From contig NC_056050.1 in NCBI RefSeq assembly GCF_004379255.2, positions 12,275,410-12,339,409 on the forward strand: 64,000 nucleotides of DNA, read 5' to 3'. The DNA is from Salvia splendens (Eukaryota > Streptophyta > Magnoliopsida > Lamiales > Lamiaceae). The position numbers and the translations under genes were made by a program. Under the pieces are notes generated by a model. The model did no database searches. It was not told the DNA's origin and saw only the letters and a program-made list of their open reading frames with translations. Shown here in pieces: positions 1 to 9,295 of this stretch; position 1 is the first letter of the stretch; each line of letters starts with the position of its first letter.

Positions 1-157
1 ACAAGAATATCATATTTCGTTTCCAAATTGTTGTTCATCGGAGAACGTCCGAAAATCAGCAATTCGTGAGCTTTCCTTCGAGCACGTTGAAGGTTCGATC
101 ACCTTATCTCTCCGAGAAGTTAGCCATCCGGCCTCGTTACGGAGAACGTCCGTAACA
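1..157 (+). repeat. 3' part of 5' LTR of element A
   Basis: Matches 2036-2192 base for base except C/T near position 140. It ends in CGTAACA, as the 3' LTR does. Confidence 0.9.
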
Positions 158-284
158 ACTGGTGCTTTCATCCCCCGTCTTAGTTCATCCATATTCCCAA
201 AAAAAAAAAAAAAAAAAAACAGTCACAGGACCTGCCCCGATCACCTCCTACTACCGAGCTTCACCGCCGCCGTTCAACGTCATC

Positions 285-1763
285 ATGTCACGCAACTACA
301 CCGGATTGGGGCGTTATGAACACCTATTCGATCAATTGGATGCCGCTATCACCAGGTTGGAAACACGTTGTGACAAAATCGAACGGCGTAGGACAAACTT
401 GCTTGCGTCTAAAGCAACGTATGCACAACAGGCGTCCTACGATTTTCGCAGAGAGATTCGCACTCGTCCGCGGCCGGAGCCACCTCCACAGCCGGCTCAA
501 GACCTGCCGTACTATTCGCTGCCTCCCTGGGACCCTCCGCGCCATCGGCAACAGTTCGGCCGGGCCGCATATGAGCCGCTACCTGCTCGCCGGATGTCGC
601 ACCACCCTGGTCGCCGAAACCTAATGAAATTTCCCCCCTATGAACAGCCGGATCCCTACCGACGACAGCACAACACATGTGCGTCCATTCAGCCTACCTG
701 TCGGGAGACACAGGGACAACACACTCTCCGTGGGTACTCGGCATATGAACAGCCCCTACCTAATTGCTGGGATCCGCCGAGAAGGTGGCAGCCGCAGCGA
801 GAATCAACCACACCCTACGGGGCACCGACTTACGGTCAGCCCACCTGTTGGGACCCGCCGAAACAGCAGGAATACTCGTCACATGAACCACCAACACATG
901 TGGATCCCCTTGACCGTGGGTTTGTAAACTTCCGACCTTTGCCACAGCCACCACTGCCGCATCGCTTGCGGAGTGAGGTAGATGATGGCAGATGTTATGG
1001 AGAGGTCGTTACTCACACGCATTCGCCAACACTAGACGGCGACGAGAGGCTTTGTGATTCAAAGGACTCCATATTAGATGCAGAGCCTTGTGATTTAGAG
1101 GACTCCATATTAGAGGAGGAGCATTGTGATTCAGAGAACTCCATATTAGAGACGGTAGCAAGGAAACTCATGGATCGTTGCTTGCCTAGTGAGAATCGGG
1201 GATCTAGGGAAGGTAGAGATGGCAGATTCGACGACCAACAAGTTTCATCTTTTGCAAAAATCTACCCACCGCGCAGCCCCGATATGAGTAAAGAGAAGGA
1301 GGAAGAGGCATTGTTAGACGATGTAGAGGAGGACGATTCCACTGATGAAGTTAAGAAGGTCGTCGCATCTCTCGATGCTGCTCGAATGACATCTCACGAT
1401 GTTGTTGAGAATTGTTTTAGTGAAAATGGTGGTGCTTATCTGTGTGCATTAGTTGGAAATAAAGTTGCACCGTCCTGTCCAATACATTTGAAAGAGATTG
1501 CCTTTATCTATGGGGATTTGCATGTTAGGGATGCTACACGTCTGAATCCTCGATCAACATCGCTCGACACCGATGCGAGGTTGATCCCTCCGCGCAATGA
1601 CACGTCATGTTTGAGCATTCTTGGAAGCGTTGACAAGCTTTTTGTTTTGGCATGGAATTTTTCTAGCCACATTGGGTCTCCGTTGTTGATTTTTGATGGA
1701 GGTGATAAAGGGAGATATTCAGTTGCTCGATATGTGTTTGATCCAGGAGGAGACGCCTCGTAA
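285..1763 (+). CDS. Proline-rich ORF of element A, function unknown
   Basis: This is an uninterrupted 492-codon reading frame from the first good ATG (MSRNYTGLGRYEHLF). The frame is open upstream but without an ATG. The N-terminal third has a short charged, probably helical stretch (LETRCDKIERRRTNLL), followed by proline/arginine-rich sequence with recurring WDPP and YEQP/YGQP units (around residues 85-215). Around residues 255-295 there are three degenerate copies of a CDxxxSIL-x2-E unit. The C-terminal part is acidic, then non-repetitive. I see no zinc knuckle, protease, RT or integrase signature. By position between LTRs it may be a divergent structural protein of a non-autonomous element, but that is inference; I do not recognise the family. 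Its openness fits the young LTRs. Confidence 0.6.
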   Translation: MSRNYTGLGRYEHLFDQLDAAITRLETRCDKIERRRTNLLASKATYAQQASYDFRREIRTRPRPEPPPQPAQDLPYYSLPPWDPPRHRQQFGRAAYEPLPARRMSHHPGRRNLMKFPPYEQPDPYRRQHNTCASIQPTCRETQGQHTLRGYSAYEQPLPNCWDPPRRWQPQRESTTPYGAPTYGQPTCWDPPKQQEYSSHEPPTHVDPLDRGFVNFRPLPQPPLPHRLRSEVDDGRCYGEVVTHTHSPTLDGDERLCDSKDSILDAEPCDLEDSILEEEHCDSENSILETVARKLMDRCLPSENRGSREGRDGRFDDQQVSSFAKIYPPRSPDMSKEKEEEALLDDVEEDDSTDEVKKVVASLDAARMTSHDVVENCFSENGGAYLCALVGNKVAPSCPIHLKEIAFIYGDLHVRDATRLNPRSTSLDTDARLIPPRNDTSCLSILGSVDKLFVLAWNFSSHIGSPLLIFDGGDKGRYSVARYVFDPGGDAS

Positions 1764-1841
1764 AAGCTTTTGCTTTCAACTCTCGTCAATGGTTCATGGT
1801 TCCCACCTTGAGGACAAGGTGGATTTTAACCGTGGGGGAGT

Positions 1842-2192
1842 TGATACGATCATATCTATCATATCTCTTAGGATCTTCTAATTATTTAGTTTTCCCTTAT
1901 TCACCATATCTTTCCCATATTTGTTTAGATATTTGTTTCTTGTTCATTAAGTCAGTAGCATTATAAATATGATAGACTGTTATCTTTTTTAAGCACTCAA
2001 GGAATATATTATTTTCCACAAACTTGTCTTGAGTAACAAGAATATCATATTTCGTTTCCAAATTGTTGTTCATCGGAGAACGTCCGAAAATCAGCAATTC
2101 GTGAGCTTTCCTTCGAGCACGTTGAAGGTTCGATCACCTTATCTCTCCGAGAAGTTAGCCATCCGGCCTCGTTATGGAGAACGTCCGTAACA
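1842..2192 (+). repeat. 3' LTR of element A
   Basis: 351 bp from TGATACG to CGTAACA, preceded by the purine tract at about 1831-1840. It contains a TATA-like TTATAAATAT at 1961-1970. The last 157 bp equal the start of the window. Confidence 0.85.
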
Positions 2193-2822
2193 GCGACGAA
2201 TTGGAGTTGCTGTTCGGTTGGGACAGTGATAGGAGAGAAAGACGAGAGGAATAGGGGATGACAGCGGCGGCGACGGAGGCGGCACTGTGACCGGATAGAA
2301 GCGTGAAAGGCCGACACTGGCGGGTGAACTCCGAGAGCTGGAGGTTGACGGCGCAAGAAAAAAAAAAGAGAGTAGGCGGAGATTTCACTAATTCGAGGAA
2401 TTCTGGTCGAGAGAGAGAAGTGCAGGAGGTTGTGTTAAATTTGAGAAGGAATGGTGAGTTAGAAATCGCTGTAAGAACGAATTTGAAGAGGGAGAGAATC
2501 ACGAAGAAGTTGCTGATGTTGACTTTTGGAAAATGAATTGGACTTGTGGCTTTACATATTTGGATTTTAATGGAGGTTGGGGAAGATGACAACTAGATTG
2601 GTCCTTTGCATTTTTTTTGGCGTCAATTTGATGTTCAAAGATGAGATAATAATTAAGTGAAAATGAAGATACAAATGTCTAACGATAGTATACACTATTA
2701 TGTGATGAAGGATTTTACTTATTTTTTAATATTTTAAAAAAATAAACACATGTCACTATTTTATTGGAAGGGCAACAGATGATGTGGGGGAGGTGATGCT
2801 CCAGGAAGCTGCGGGGTATTTA
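2193..2822. other. Spacer with no recognised gene
   Basis: 2193-2600 is purine-rich and of mixed composition, with only short open frames and no motif I recognise. 2600-2822 is AT-rich. It may be old genic sequence next to element A, but nothing supports a gene call. Confidence 0.4.
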
Positions 2823-3560
2823 GGGCATCATTAACCCCGTCCCCATTTCCAGCCCCAAGTCCCCTCCACGTCATCATTCCTCTACAGTTGCGGCCCAGGC
2901 CCCAACTGCTGTAACCCTACAGGTTGCGGCCCGGGCCGCAACTAATAAATGACACTATTCACAACTCCAACCTATTTAACTCGTAAAATTTAAAACTGAA
3001 AATAAAATACATAAAAACATAACGTCAATTCTGGAAAACATTGGTGCGAGTCCAAGCTTGTTGTTCGTTCCAAGCTTGAATAACAACTTGTGGTACCCGG
3101 GTTTGTTGTTCGTTCCAAGCTTGAATAACAGCTTGGTAGCGTTCAACTTCGTTGTTGATTTCTTCTTGGATTGCCGGTAGCACCTTTGCTAACGACCGGG
3201 ACATTTGATCTTCGAATATTCTTTGACGTGGAGGCATTTTTTCGAATTCTAGGAAGAGATTTGAAGTTGAATATGAAGTTGAATGTGTATGAAAATGGAG
3301 TAGTATTTATAGAAAAAATTTTCGAATTAAAAAAAAAAAAATTGGTTGCGTCCCGGCCCGAGGAGCGTGTAACGCTGGGCCGGGACTCTACAGTTGCGGT
3401 CCGTCACCGTGCAACGCCGTCCCAGGCCGGGACGCGGGACACGCGACAGGCCGGGAACGCGGCCCCGGGACGGGCCTGGGCCGTGACTCTCCTCCGTGCA
3501 ACGCTCGGGACGGGCCGGGACTCGCGAGATGCGGCCCGGCCCCTTGCGTTACAGATGCTC
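2823..3560 (-). mobile_element. PIF/Harbinger-like non-autonomous element, 738 bp
   Basis: It is bounded by TTA on both sides (2820-2822 and 3561-3563), the 3-bp target duplication usual for PIF/Harbinger. The ends are short imperfect inverted repeats: GGGCATCATTAACC on the left and, read inward from the right, GAGCATCTGTAACG. The right 200 bp is extremely GC-rich (runs of cgggac/gggcc) against an AT-rich background, like the other Harbinger copies in this window. It holds only one short ORF. Confidence 0.7.
3025..3237 (-). CDS. Short ORF inside Harbinger-like element
   Basis: 70 codons starting MPPRQRIFEDQMSRS. The C-terminal part contains the unit VIQAWNEQQ twice because about 28 bp of DNA is tandemly duplicated at 3062-3130. 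It is charged and probably helical. It could be the remnant N-terminus of an element protein; there is no recognisable domain and it may not be expressed. Confidence 0.3.
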   Translation of the reverse strand: MPPRQRIFEDQMSRSLAKVLPAIQEEINNEVERYQAVIQAWNEQQTRVPQVVIQAWNEQQAWTRTNVFQN

Positions 3561-3939
3561 TTAGTCTCATCAATACTCTTTCATATGTTCTGTTGGGTCT
3601 GAAGGATTAAATTTTTTAATTTCTGTTATCTGTTTTTTTAATGTGAATATCATCTTTTTTAATATTGTGCACAATACGCAACAATGCACAAAATACAACA
3701 ATTATTCCTTCTCCACCTCACTTTGTTCGAATATTTTGTTTTTTCTTTTATACTTTAAATACGGAAAGAACATTATAAGATTTTAAAATATTAATCATAG
3801 TTATCATTCTTGAAATGCAATACTAATAAATAGCGCAAAAATATTTTATCCTAGATATTTTTTTCTTTCTTGGTTAATTATTTTATATATTTGACTATTT
3901 CATTAGCATTTAGGTAAAGCATTTTATTCGTTATATTCA

Positions 3940-4395
3940 TTTACAATTTTTGTTCTATTAGGTTCTTATTCTAATTCATTTTGATTAAATAGATATTTTT
4001 GTTTAAACTTTTATTTAATGGACTTCAGAATTTAATTAAATTTTTTCTTGTTTTACTTAAATTTATTTATTTTACTTATTTATTTTGAAATTAATACAGT
4101 TGCAATATTAATTCAAAATTCATCGAAATGATAAATTTATAAGTTGATAACAGAAAATATCGATAAAGTTTTCATTTTTCCAATGATTCTTGAGTCGATA
4201 TTGTAACTAAATTAATATAACAATAAATAGGAGAAAAGTAAATAAAATTAATTAATACAAGAAAAGTTAATTAAATTCTGAAGTCCGTTTAAAAAAATTC
4301 AACCAAATTACAAATAAGAGTATAAAAACCTCTTAAATTAAAATGCATTAGTATATGGACCTAATGAAATAAAATATTATATGCATTAATACACT
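3940..4395. repeat. Large imperfect inverted repeat, possible MITE
   Basis: GGACTTCAGAATTTAATTAA at about 4020-4040 recurs as its reverse complement at about 4268-4288. Flanking sequence on both sides also pairs (for example CATTAGG at about 3957 and CCTAATG at about 4370). The arms are about 150-200 bp around a centre near 4155. The surrounding 3.6-4.4 kb is otherwise featureless AT-rich DNA. Confidence 0.5.
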
Positions 4396-5029
4396 TTTCA
4401 TTCACATGTAGTCGATCAATTTACTGAATAAATGAGATAATGCAAACAGAAGAACAAGAAGACAAAATGTTGACCAATTACTCACCGGGACAAATACTAG
4501 AGGATTGGAATGTTATAAGAGGGTGGGAGGGTTGACACTAGGTTTGAAGGCTTGAGAAACACATGAAATAGCTCGGCGCTGCCTCTTGCTCCCTACTCGT
4601 TGTCTGATGTTCTCTCAAGTACCCCTTGGGTCTTACTTAGCTCCTGTTGTTTGCCTTGTCTTTGTTAGTTCGTGGTGTGCCGTGCTTTCGCCTTCTGCTT
4701 TTTCTTTCTAGCTCTAAGGCCATCCACAACGCTGTCTCTATACCGTCTCTTAAACCGTCTCTTAACTACTATTTGAGCACTATTTGAGGGCCCCACTGTC
4801 CTTTTTTCCTCCATCTCTTAACTAAGAGACGGAACCTGCAACGCTCCGTCTCTTAACCGTCTCTATACCGTCTCTTAATTACTATTCATTCAATTTAATT
4901 TATAATTTTTTTTAAAACCCAATTCAATTTAAACAAACACACTTTATTAAAATTAAAACAATATTACAACTTAACATTAAAAAAAACGAAGACATAATTA
5001 AAATTCTAAAAAAATAAAAATGACATAAT

Positions 5030-6189
5030 TTAATCTTCTCCGCCAAAGTTTTCCCAAATGTGCTCAATTAGATCCTCTTGGAGTTGGGTGTGGGCGCTAG
5101 AGTCGCGTGTCCTTGCCCGAATAGCCAACCGTTCTTGTATAGATGGATGCGCTCCACTTCGCGGCGGACTACTTGCGGTTGAGCTTCCGGGGGATTCGGG
5201 GTCGAACCAATTTCCGGCATCGGGTCCTTCGTCTCGGACAATCATGTTGTGCAAGATTATGCACGTATACATGATGTCGACCATGCTCTCCATGAACCAC
5301 GAACGAGCCGGGGCTTTGATGATGTTGAAGCGCGCTTGGAGAACCCCGAACGCCCTCTCCACATCCTTGCGCGCAGATAGTACCCCATTTTATACCGCCG
5401 GTTGTTGGCGACGAAGTTGATGGCCGGCGCTTTACCATCCAAAACTTCGGTAAAGAGGTCGGACTGTTGGAGCACGTTTACGTCGTTGTTCGAGCCAGGG
5501 ACCCCGAAGTACGCGTGCCAGATCCAAAGTCGGTAGTCGGCAACGGCCTCGAGTACAACGGTTGGGTGGGTGCCTTTGTGGCCGCTCGTGTAGGAACCCC
5601 TCCAAGCCACCGGGCAATTCTTCCATTGCCAGTGCATGCAATCGACACTGCCAAGCATCCCGGGGAATCCGTGCACTTGTTCGTGCAGGTTGAGGAGGAA
5701 CTGACAATCCTCCGTGGTTGGCCTCCGGAGAAATTCGTCACTGAAGGCTGCCCGGACGCCTCTGCAGAAGTTGAGCAGGCACAAGCGTCCAGTGCGGTCT
5801 CCGATGTGCAGGTATTCGTCGAATATGTCGGCCGTTTGTCCAGTCGCAAGCTGCCGGATGGCTGCAGTACATTTCTGCAGCGTCGTGTGGCTGGGACGAC
5901 CGACCGCGTCGAACCCTTCTCGGAAGAACTCCTCCCTGGCCGCCAAAGTATTCGCTATGTGGAGAAATAGCGGTTTCCGCATGCGGAAACGGCGACGGAA
6001 ATAGGTATCTCCCCAAATCGGGTTATAGCAGAAGTAGTCGCGTACTAACCGTGCGGCGGCTTCCTCCCGGTTCCGATTGATGTACTTCCGGGAGCGTCGT
6101 GGGGGTGGTGCGGCTTCCTCTCCCTCTCGTCGTCGATCTTCTTCGAGTGATTGTTCCATTAATTGGCGCATTTGCTCAAAATGATCCAT
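5030..6189 (-). pseudogene. PIF/Harbinger (ALP1-like) transposase, internally deleted
   Basis: The minus-strand frame starts MDHFEQMRQLMEQS at 6189 and reads through a plant Harbinger transposase. It shows the helical N-terminus, YFRRRFRMRK, the region before the catalytic core, GSVDCMHWQWKNCP (first catalytic Asp), and HAYFGVPGSNNDVNVL (second Asp region). After YKMGYYL at about 5380 the frame breaks. The continuation ARKDVERAFGVLQARF with the third acidic region and the C-terminus (IWENFGGED) lies in another frame down to 5030. The stretch expected between these two pieces is missing, so a deletion of roughly 100 bp plus a frameshift has inactivated the enzyme. The rest is well preserved. 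Confidence 0.85.
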
Positions 6190-6420
6190 TTGTTTGAGTT
6201 GATTGAAGATGGAAATTGGAGTGATAGAGAGGATTTGAGAGGAATAGATGTGTGTTTGTGTTTGAAATGAGTATGGAATAGAATTATTTATAGAGTAAAA
6301 AAATTAAAAATTTTAAAAATGAAAATAAATATTTAACGGTAATATTACCGTTTGAAAAAAAAAAAAATTTTTTATTAAAAATCGATTTTTTTTAAAAAAA
6401 AATGAATTATTGCGTCATCA

Positions 6421-6459
6421 GTGACGACGCCCACTCGCGGGCCAGCGAGTGGGCGTCAC
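6421..6459. repeat. GC-rich hairpin in Harbinger subterminal region
   Basis: CGCCCACTCGC, a 6-base loop, then GCGAGTGGGCG, enclosed by GTGA and TCAC. The same hairpin occurs at 8772-8810 in the next element. Confidence 0.85.
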
Positions 6460-6651
6460 GCACGTATGGGGACGTGCCACGTGTCTCGGGCGCGTGGCGA
6501 GACAGCTCGTCTCGTGTCTCTCCGAGACGAGCTACGCGACGAGACGGTCGCGAGCTGGAGACGAGATGGCCGCTGCAATGCGTCTCGCGGGGGTCTCGTC
6601 TCTCCGAGACGAGACGCGAGCCCGGCGCGAGACGCGTTGTGGATGGTCTTA

Positions 6652-6780
6652 GGTTTTGCACTTGTTGTGCTGTTAGATCTGTTGAGTTTTTTTCTTCCGT
6701 TTTTTAAATCTGGATGGTGTTGTACTCTATCTCGCCACCTTTGGGTGGTTTGAGATTTTTGATTTGTCAAAAAAAAAAAA
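6652..6780 (+). other. Possible retroposon 3' end with A11 tail
   Basis: The sequence next to the Harbinger insertion ends in AAAAAAAAAAA at 6769-6779. Together with the non-AT-rich sequence left of the insertion (about 4500-4717) it looks like the 3' untranslated end of a non-LTR retroposon into which the Harbinger element jumped. There is no coding evidence and I could not find the flanking duplication. Confidence 0.25.
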
Positions 6781-7158
6781 TTATAAACCTGCTCGTTGCT
6801 CAATCAATCGTGCGCAGCTCGTCTGACTTCGTCGATTGTGGAGTTAGGATTTCGTGAGCTATGCTTAGCAGAGGTTTCCCATATGTAAGGGTATGTAATG
6901 GCGGTAAATGTGAAAGGATGCGGTGGCAGAAGCATCTAATTGTACTTACCACCATATTTTTGGGCAAATTAGAATCGATGAATTTTAGGTAATTCACATA
7001 AGTGATGGGCAGATTAGTCTGTTCAAATTAATTTTCACAAGTTTGAGGTTTGAAACAAAGATTTTGAGGGATACGTCATACCATACCAAACACCATATAG
7101 TTTTTAAAAATCTAAACCACAGATATGTGAAAACCATGCTATCTCTAAAACCTTGTTA
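6781..7158. other. Spacer between two Harbinger elements
   Basis: AT-rich to mixed sequence with no ORF above background and no repeat structure that I can see. Confidence 0.4.
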
Positions 7159-7493
7159 GGCCATCCACAACATTGTCACTTTATCGACCCTTAAAACACT
7201 ATTTGCGGGCTCCACTGTGCTTTTTTACTCCATCCTTTAACTAAGGGACGAGACCTGCAACCCTTCGTCCCTTAACCGTCCCTTAAATTACTATTCATTC
7301 AATTTTATTTTTTTATTTTTTTCCACCAAATTCAATTAATAAAAAACACACTTCATTAAAAATAAAATAACATTACAACATAAAATAAAAATACAACTTA
7401 ATATTCAAAAAAATAAAAAAAGACATAATTAAAATCCTAAAAAAATAATAATGACATAATTTAAAATACAATTTTATAGAAAATAAAAAAAAA

Positions 7494-8547
7494 CTACTCC
7501 ACCGGCGAATCATCCCCCGAAGGCGGTGGAGGTGCCATGAGGCCACTTGGAGGCGGGTTACCAAGTTGTGCCGCCATAAACAGGACTCCGTTAAGCCAAA
7601 CTTCGTATTGGGTGGGCGTAAAGCGGGAAGTGTCCGCCATTGTGGCGGTCATGTACATGGACATAAGGGAGTTCGAGGGTCCCCCCGAGCCCGAGCCCGC
7701 CTGGCTTGATTCGGCTCGGCCCCTCCTCTCTCTAGCCGCATTCGTCGCATTTCTCCCTTGCGGCCAACGACGCCCAAGGGAGGACCCCCCCGACATCGTC
7801 TGTCGGGGTCTCCTCCTCCTGCGAGGCAAACTCTTGTGGCCCGATGCCCGAACCGCCCTCACCAGACGAGTATTGGCCACTCGCCGTGTGCTTCGTGCGC
7901 TTCGAGGTCGAGCCCGTGCTGGACCACACACCTCCGGGCCACTTTTCCCCTTGGCTCCGCATCGGTACTGAGCCGCTTCATTCTTGTAGATGCCGCAGAA
8001 TCGTTTGACCTCTCTGTCGACTCGGTCAAAGTGAGCGCGGAGCATCTTATATGTGCGGCGGCGGTTCTTTTTCGGCTTAATCTCGTGTTAGGCCTCGGTG
8101 ACCTTTTCCCTGAAGCACTTCCGGGGTTGTCGATTCCCGACGATGGGATCGTACGAGACGCTGATCCAGGCGTTGTACACCGCCAACGTTTCTTTGGGGC
8201 CGTACGGATGCCGGCCTAGATCCTCCTCATCCCCCTCTGCCTCCGCCTCCGCCCTGGAGCCTCCCCCGCCTCGGCCTTCTTCCGGAGTAGGTTGAACCGG
8301 ATAATCTTCCCGAATCTGGGATAATCCCTACGAATACCGCGGGGCAGAGGGATGGGCGTATGCATTAACATCAAAATTGGGTGGTTGGTACCCCCCCCGG
8401 CGTGCCTGAACCCTGGGTGCCCGGTGTCGAGACCGGCGTCGACGAACCGGAACCACCCAATGTGTTGTACATGCTCCCCCAGTCGCCGAACGCGTTGAGA
8501 TCCCACGCGCCGGAACCGCCACCGCCGAAGTTTCCGTCGCCGGACAT
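7494..8547 (-). pseudogene. Myb/SANT-like (NAM-associated) ORF of PIF/Harbinger element
   Basis: The minus-strand protein begins MSGDGNFGGGGSGAWDLN at 8547 with a Gly/Ser/Thr/Pro-rich N-terminus. It then has the trihelix-like core WISVSYDPIVGN... MLRAHFDRVDREVKRFCG, and a low-complexity C-terminus with MAAQLGNPPP. Plant PIF/Harbinger elements carry such a DNA-binding protein next to the transposase; it helps the transposase enter the nucleus or bind the ends. The frame is broken at least twice: by a shift near the C-rich run at about 8390-8398, and by an in-frame stop just after EKVTEA at about 8088. It is therefore a pseudogene. Confidence 0.7.
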
Positions 8548-8771
8548 TTTGTGATGAGATGTTAGATGAAAATTGGAGAAGAAATGGAGATGAATTGGGA
8601 AGAATAGATGTGTAGTTGTGTGTGAAATGATGATGAAATATGAGTATTTATAGAGTAAAAAAATAAAAAATAAAAAAGGAAAAACGGCTCTATTAACAGT
8701 AATATTACCGTTTAATATTTTTTTACTATTTTTATTTATTCTGATTTTAAAAAATGAATTATTACGTCAGG

Positions 8772-8810
8772 GTGACGATGCCCACTCGCGGGACGGCGAG
8801 TGGGCGTCAC
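8772..8810. repeat. GC-rich hairpin in Harbinger subterminal region
   Basis: GCCCACTCGC, loop GGGACG, GCGAGTGGGC, enclosed by GTGACG and GTCAC. It is the counterpart of 6421-6459. Confidence 0.85.
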
Positions 8811-8993
8811 GCATGGCCTGGGAGCGCGCCACGTCGCCTCGGCGCGTGGCGAGCCGTCCCGCGTTTCGTCGCGGCGGGATGGGTTGCGTGACGGGCTGGT
8901 GACGGGACGAGACGCTGCAACGCGTCCCGCCCCGATTCCGTCACTGCTGAACGAAACACGGGCCACCCGCGTGACGCGTTGCGGGTGGCCTTA

Positions 8994-9295
8994 GAGACTA
9001 ATGGGGTACCAAACACCCTAAAGGATAAATTACTATTACCATCGTTCTCGATAAATATAAACTTTTGAAATGACTTAATGCACAACTAATAGAGTAAGAG
9101 AGAAGAATTGGTAAAGTGGGAGAGAGAGAAAAAAATGTGCAAAGTAAGAGAGAAGAAAAAAAAATAATAAAAGTAATATTAGTGGATTGTGAGGTACACA
9201 TCTTAAAATAGAAAGTTTAAAATATTTCTATTTTTAAAGCACAGATAAAAATAGAAATATCTTATATTTTCAAGGGAAAGATGTAGTATTAGTAA
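8994..9295. other. Spacer
   Basis: Purine-rich (gagagaga) and AT-rich sequence between Harbinger elements. It contains short inverted pieces (for example AAATATTTC... GAAATATC) that may be remnants of a Stowaway-type MITE. No gene is visible. Confidence 0.3.

Larger units (their letters stand above)
1..2192 (+). mobile_element. Non-autonomous LTR retrotransposon A (5' end outside window)
   Basis: Bases 1-157 are repeated at 2036-2192 with a single visible substitution, so they are the end of the 5' LTR and the end of the 3' LTR. The internal part is only about 1.7 kb and holds one long ORF with no reverse transcriptase, protease or integrase motif. A purine-rich tract (GTGGGGGAGT) lies directly before the 3' LTR start TGATACG. 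After the 5' LTR the sequence CTGGTGCTTTCATCC lies where a primer binding site would be; element B at 26.5-29.0 kb has almost the same sequence there, and the same kind of LTR start. Near-identical LTRs point to recent insertion. The left target duplication is outside the window. Confidence 0.85.
4718..6648 (-). mobile_element. PIF/Harbinger element with transposase ORF only
   Basis: The termini are GGCCATCCACAACG on the left and its near-perfect inverse CGTTGTGGATGGTC on the right. The flanks are TAA (4715-4717) and TTA (6649-6651), an imperfect version of the TWA duplication made by this superfamily. Inside is one transposase reading frame on the minus strand. The partner Myb-like ORF that autonomous plant PIF/Harbinger elements also encode is absent. 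The last 250 bp are GC-rich with long hairpins. Confidence 0.85.
7159..8990 (-). mobile_element. PIF/Harbinger element with Myb-like ORF only
   Basis: It is flanked by TTA on both sides (7156-7158 and 8991-8993). The ends are GGCCATCCACAACA and, on the right, the inverse GCGTTGCGGGTGGCC. The TIR matches the element at 4718-6648. It encodes no transposase but holds the broken Myb-like partner ORF on the minus strand, so both elements look like complementary deletion derivatives of a two-gene parent. It shares the GC-rich subterminal hairpin. Confidence 0.85.

Noticed and set aside
3171..3602. 143-codon plus-strand ORF in the GC-rich end of the Harbinger-like element
   Set aside because: Low-complexity Arg/Ala/Gly-rich reading of GC-rich repeats crossing the element boundary; no gene likeness.
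5467..5970. 167-codon plus-strand ORF opposite the Harbinger transposase
   Set aside because: Shadow of the minus-strand transposase frame; no independent motif.
6401..6803. Several 80-115-codon ORFs on both strands in the Harbinger GC island
   Set aside because: Stops are rare in all frames simply because of the GC content. None has a motif or crosses between elements sensibly.
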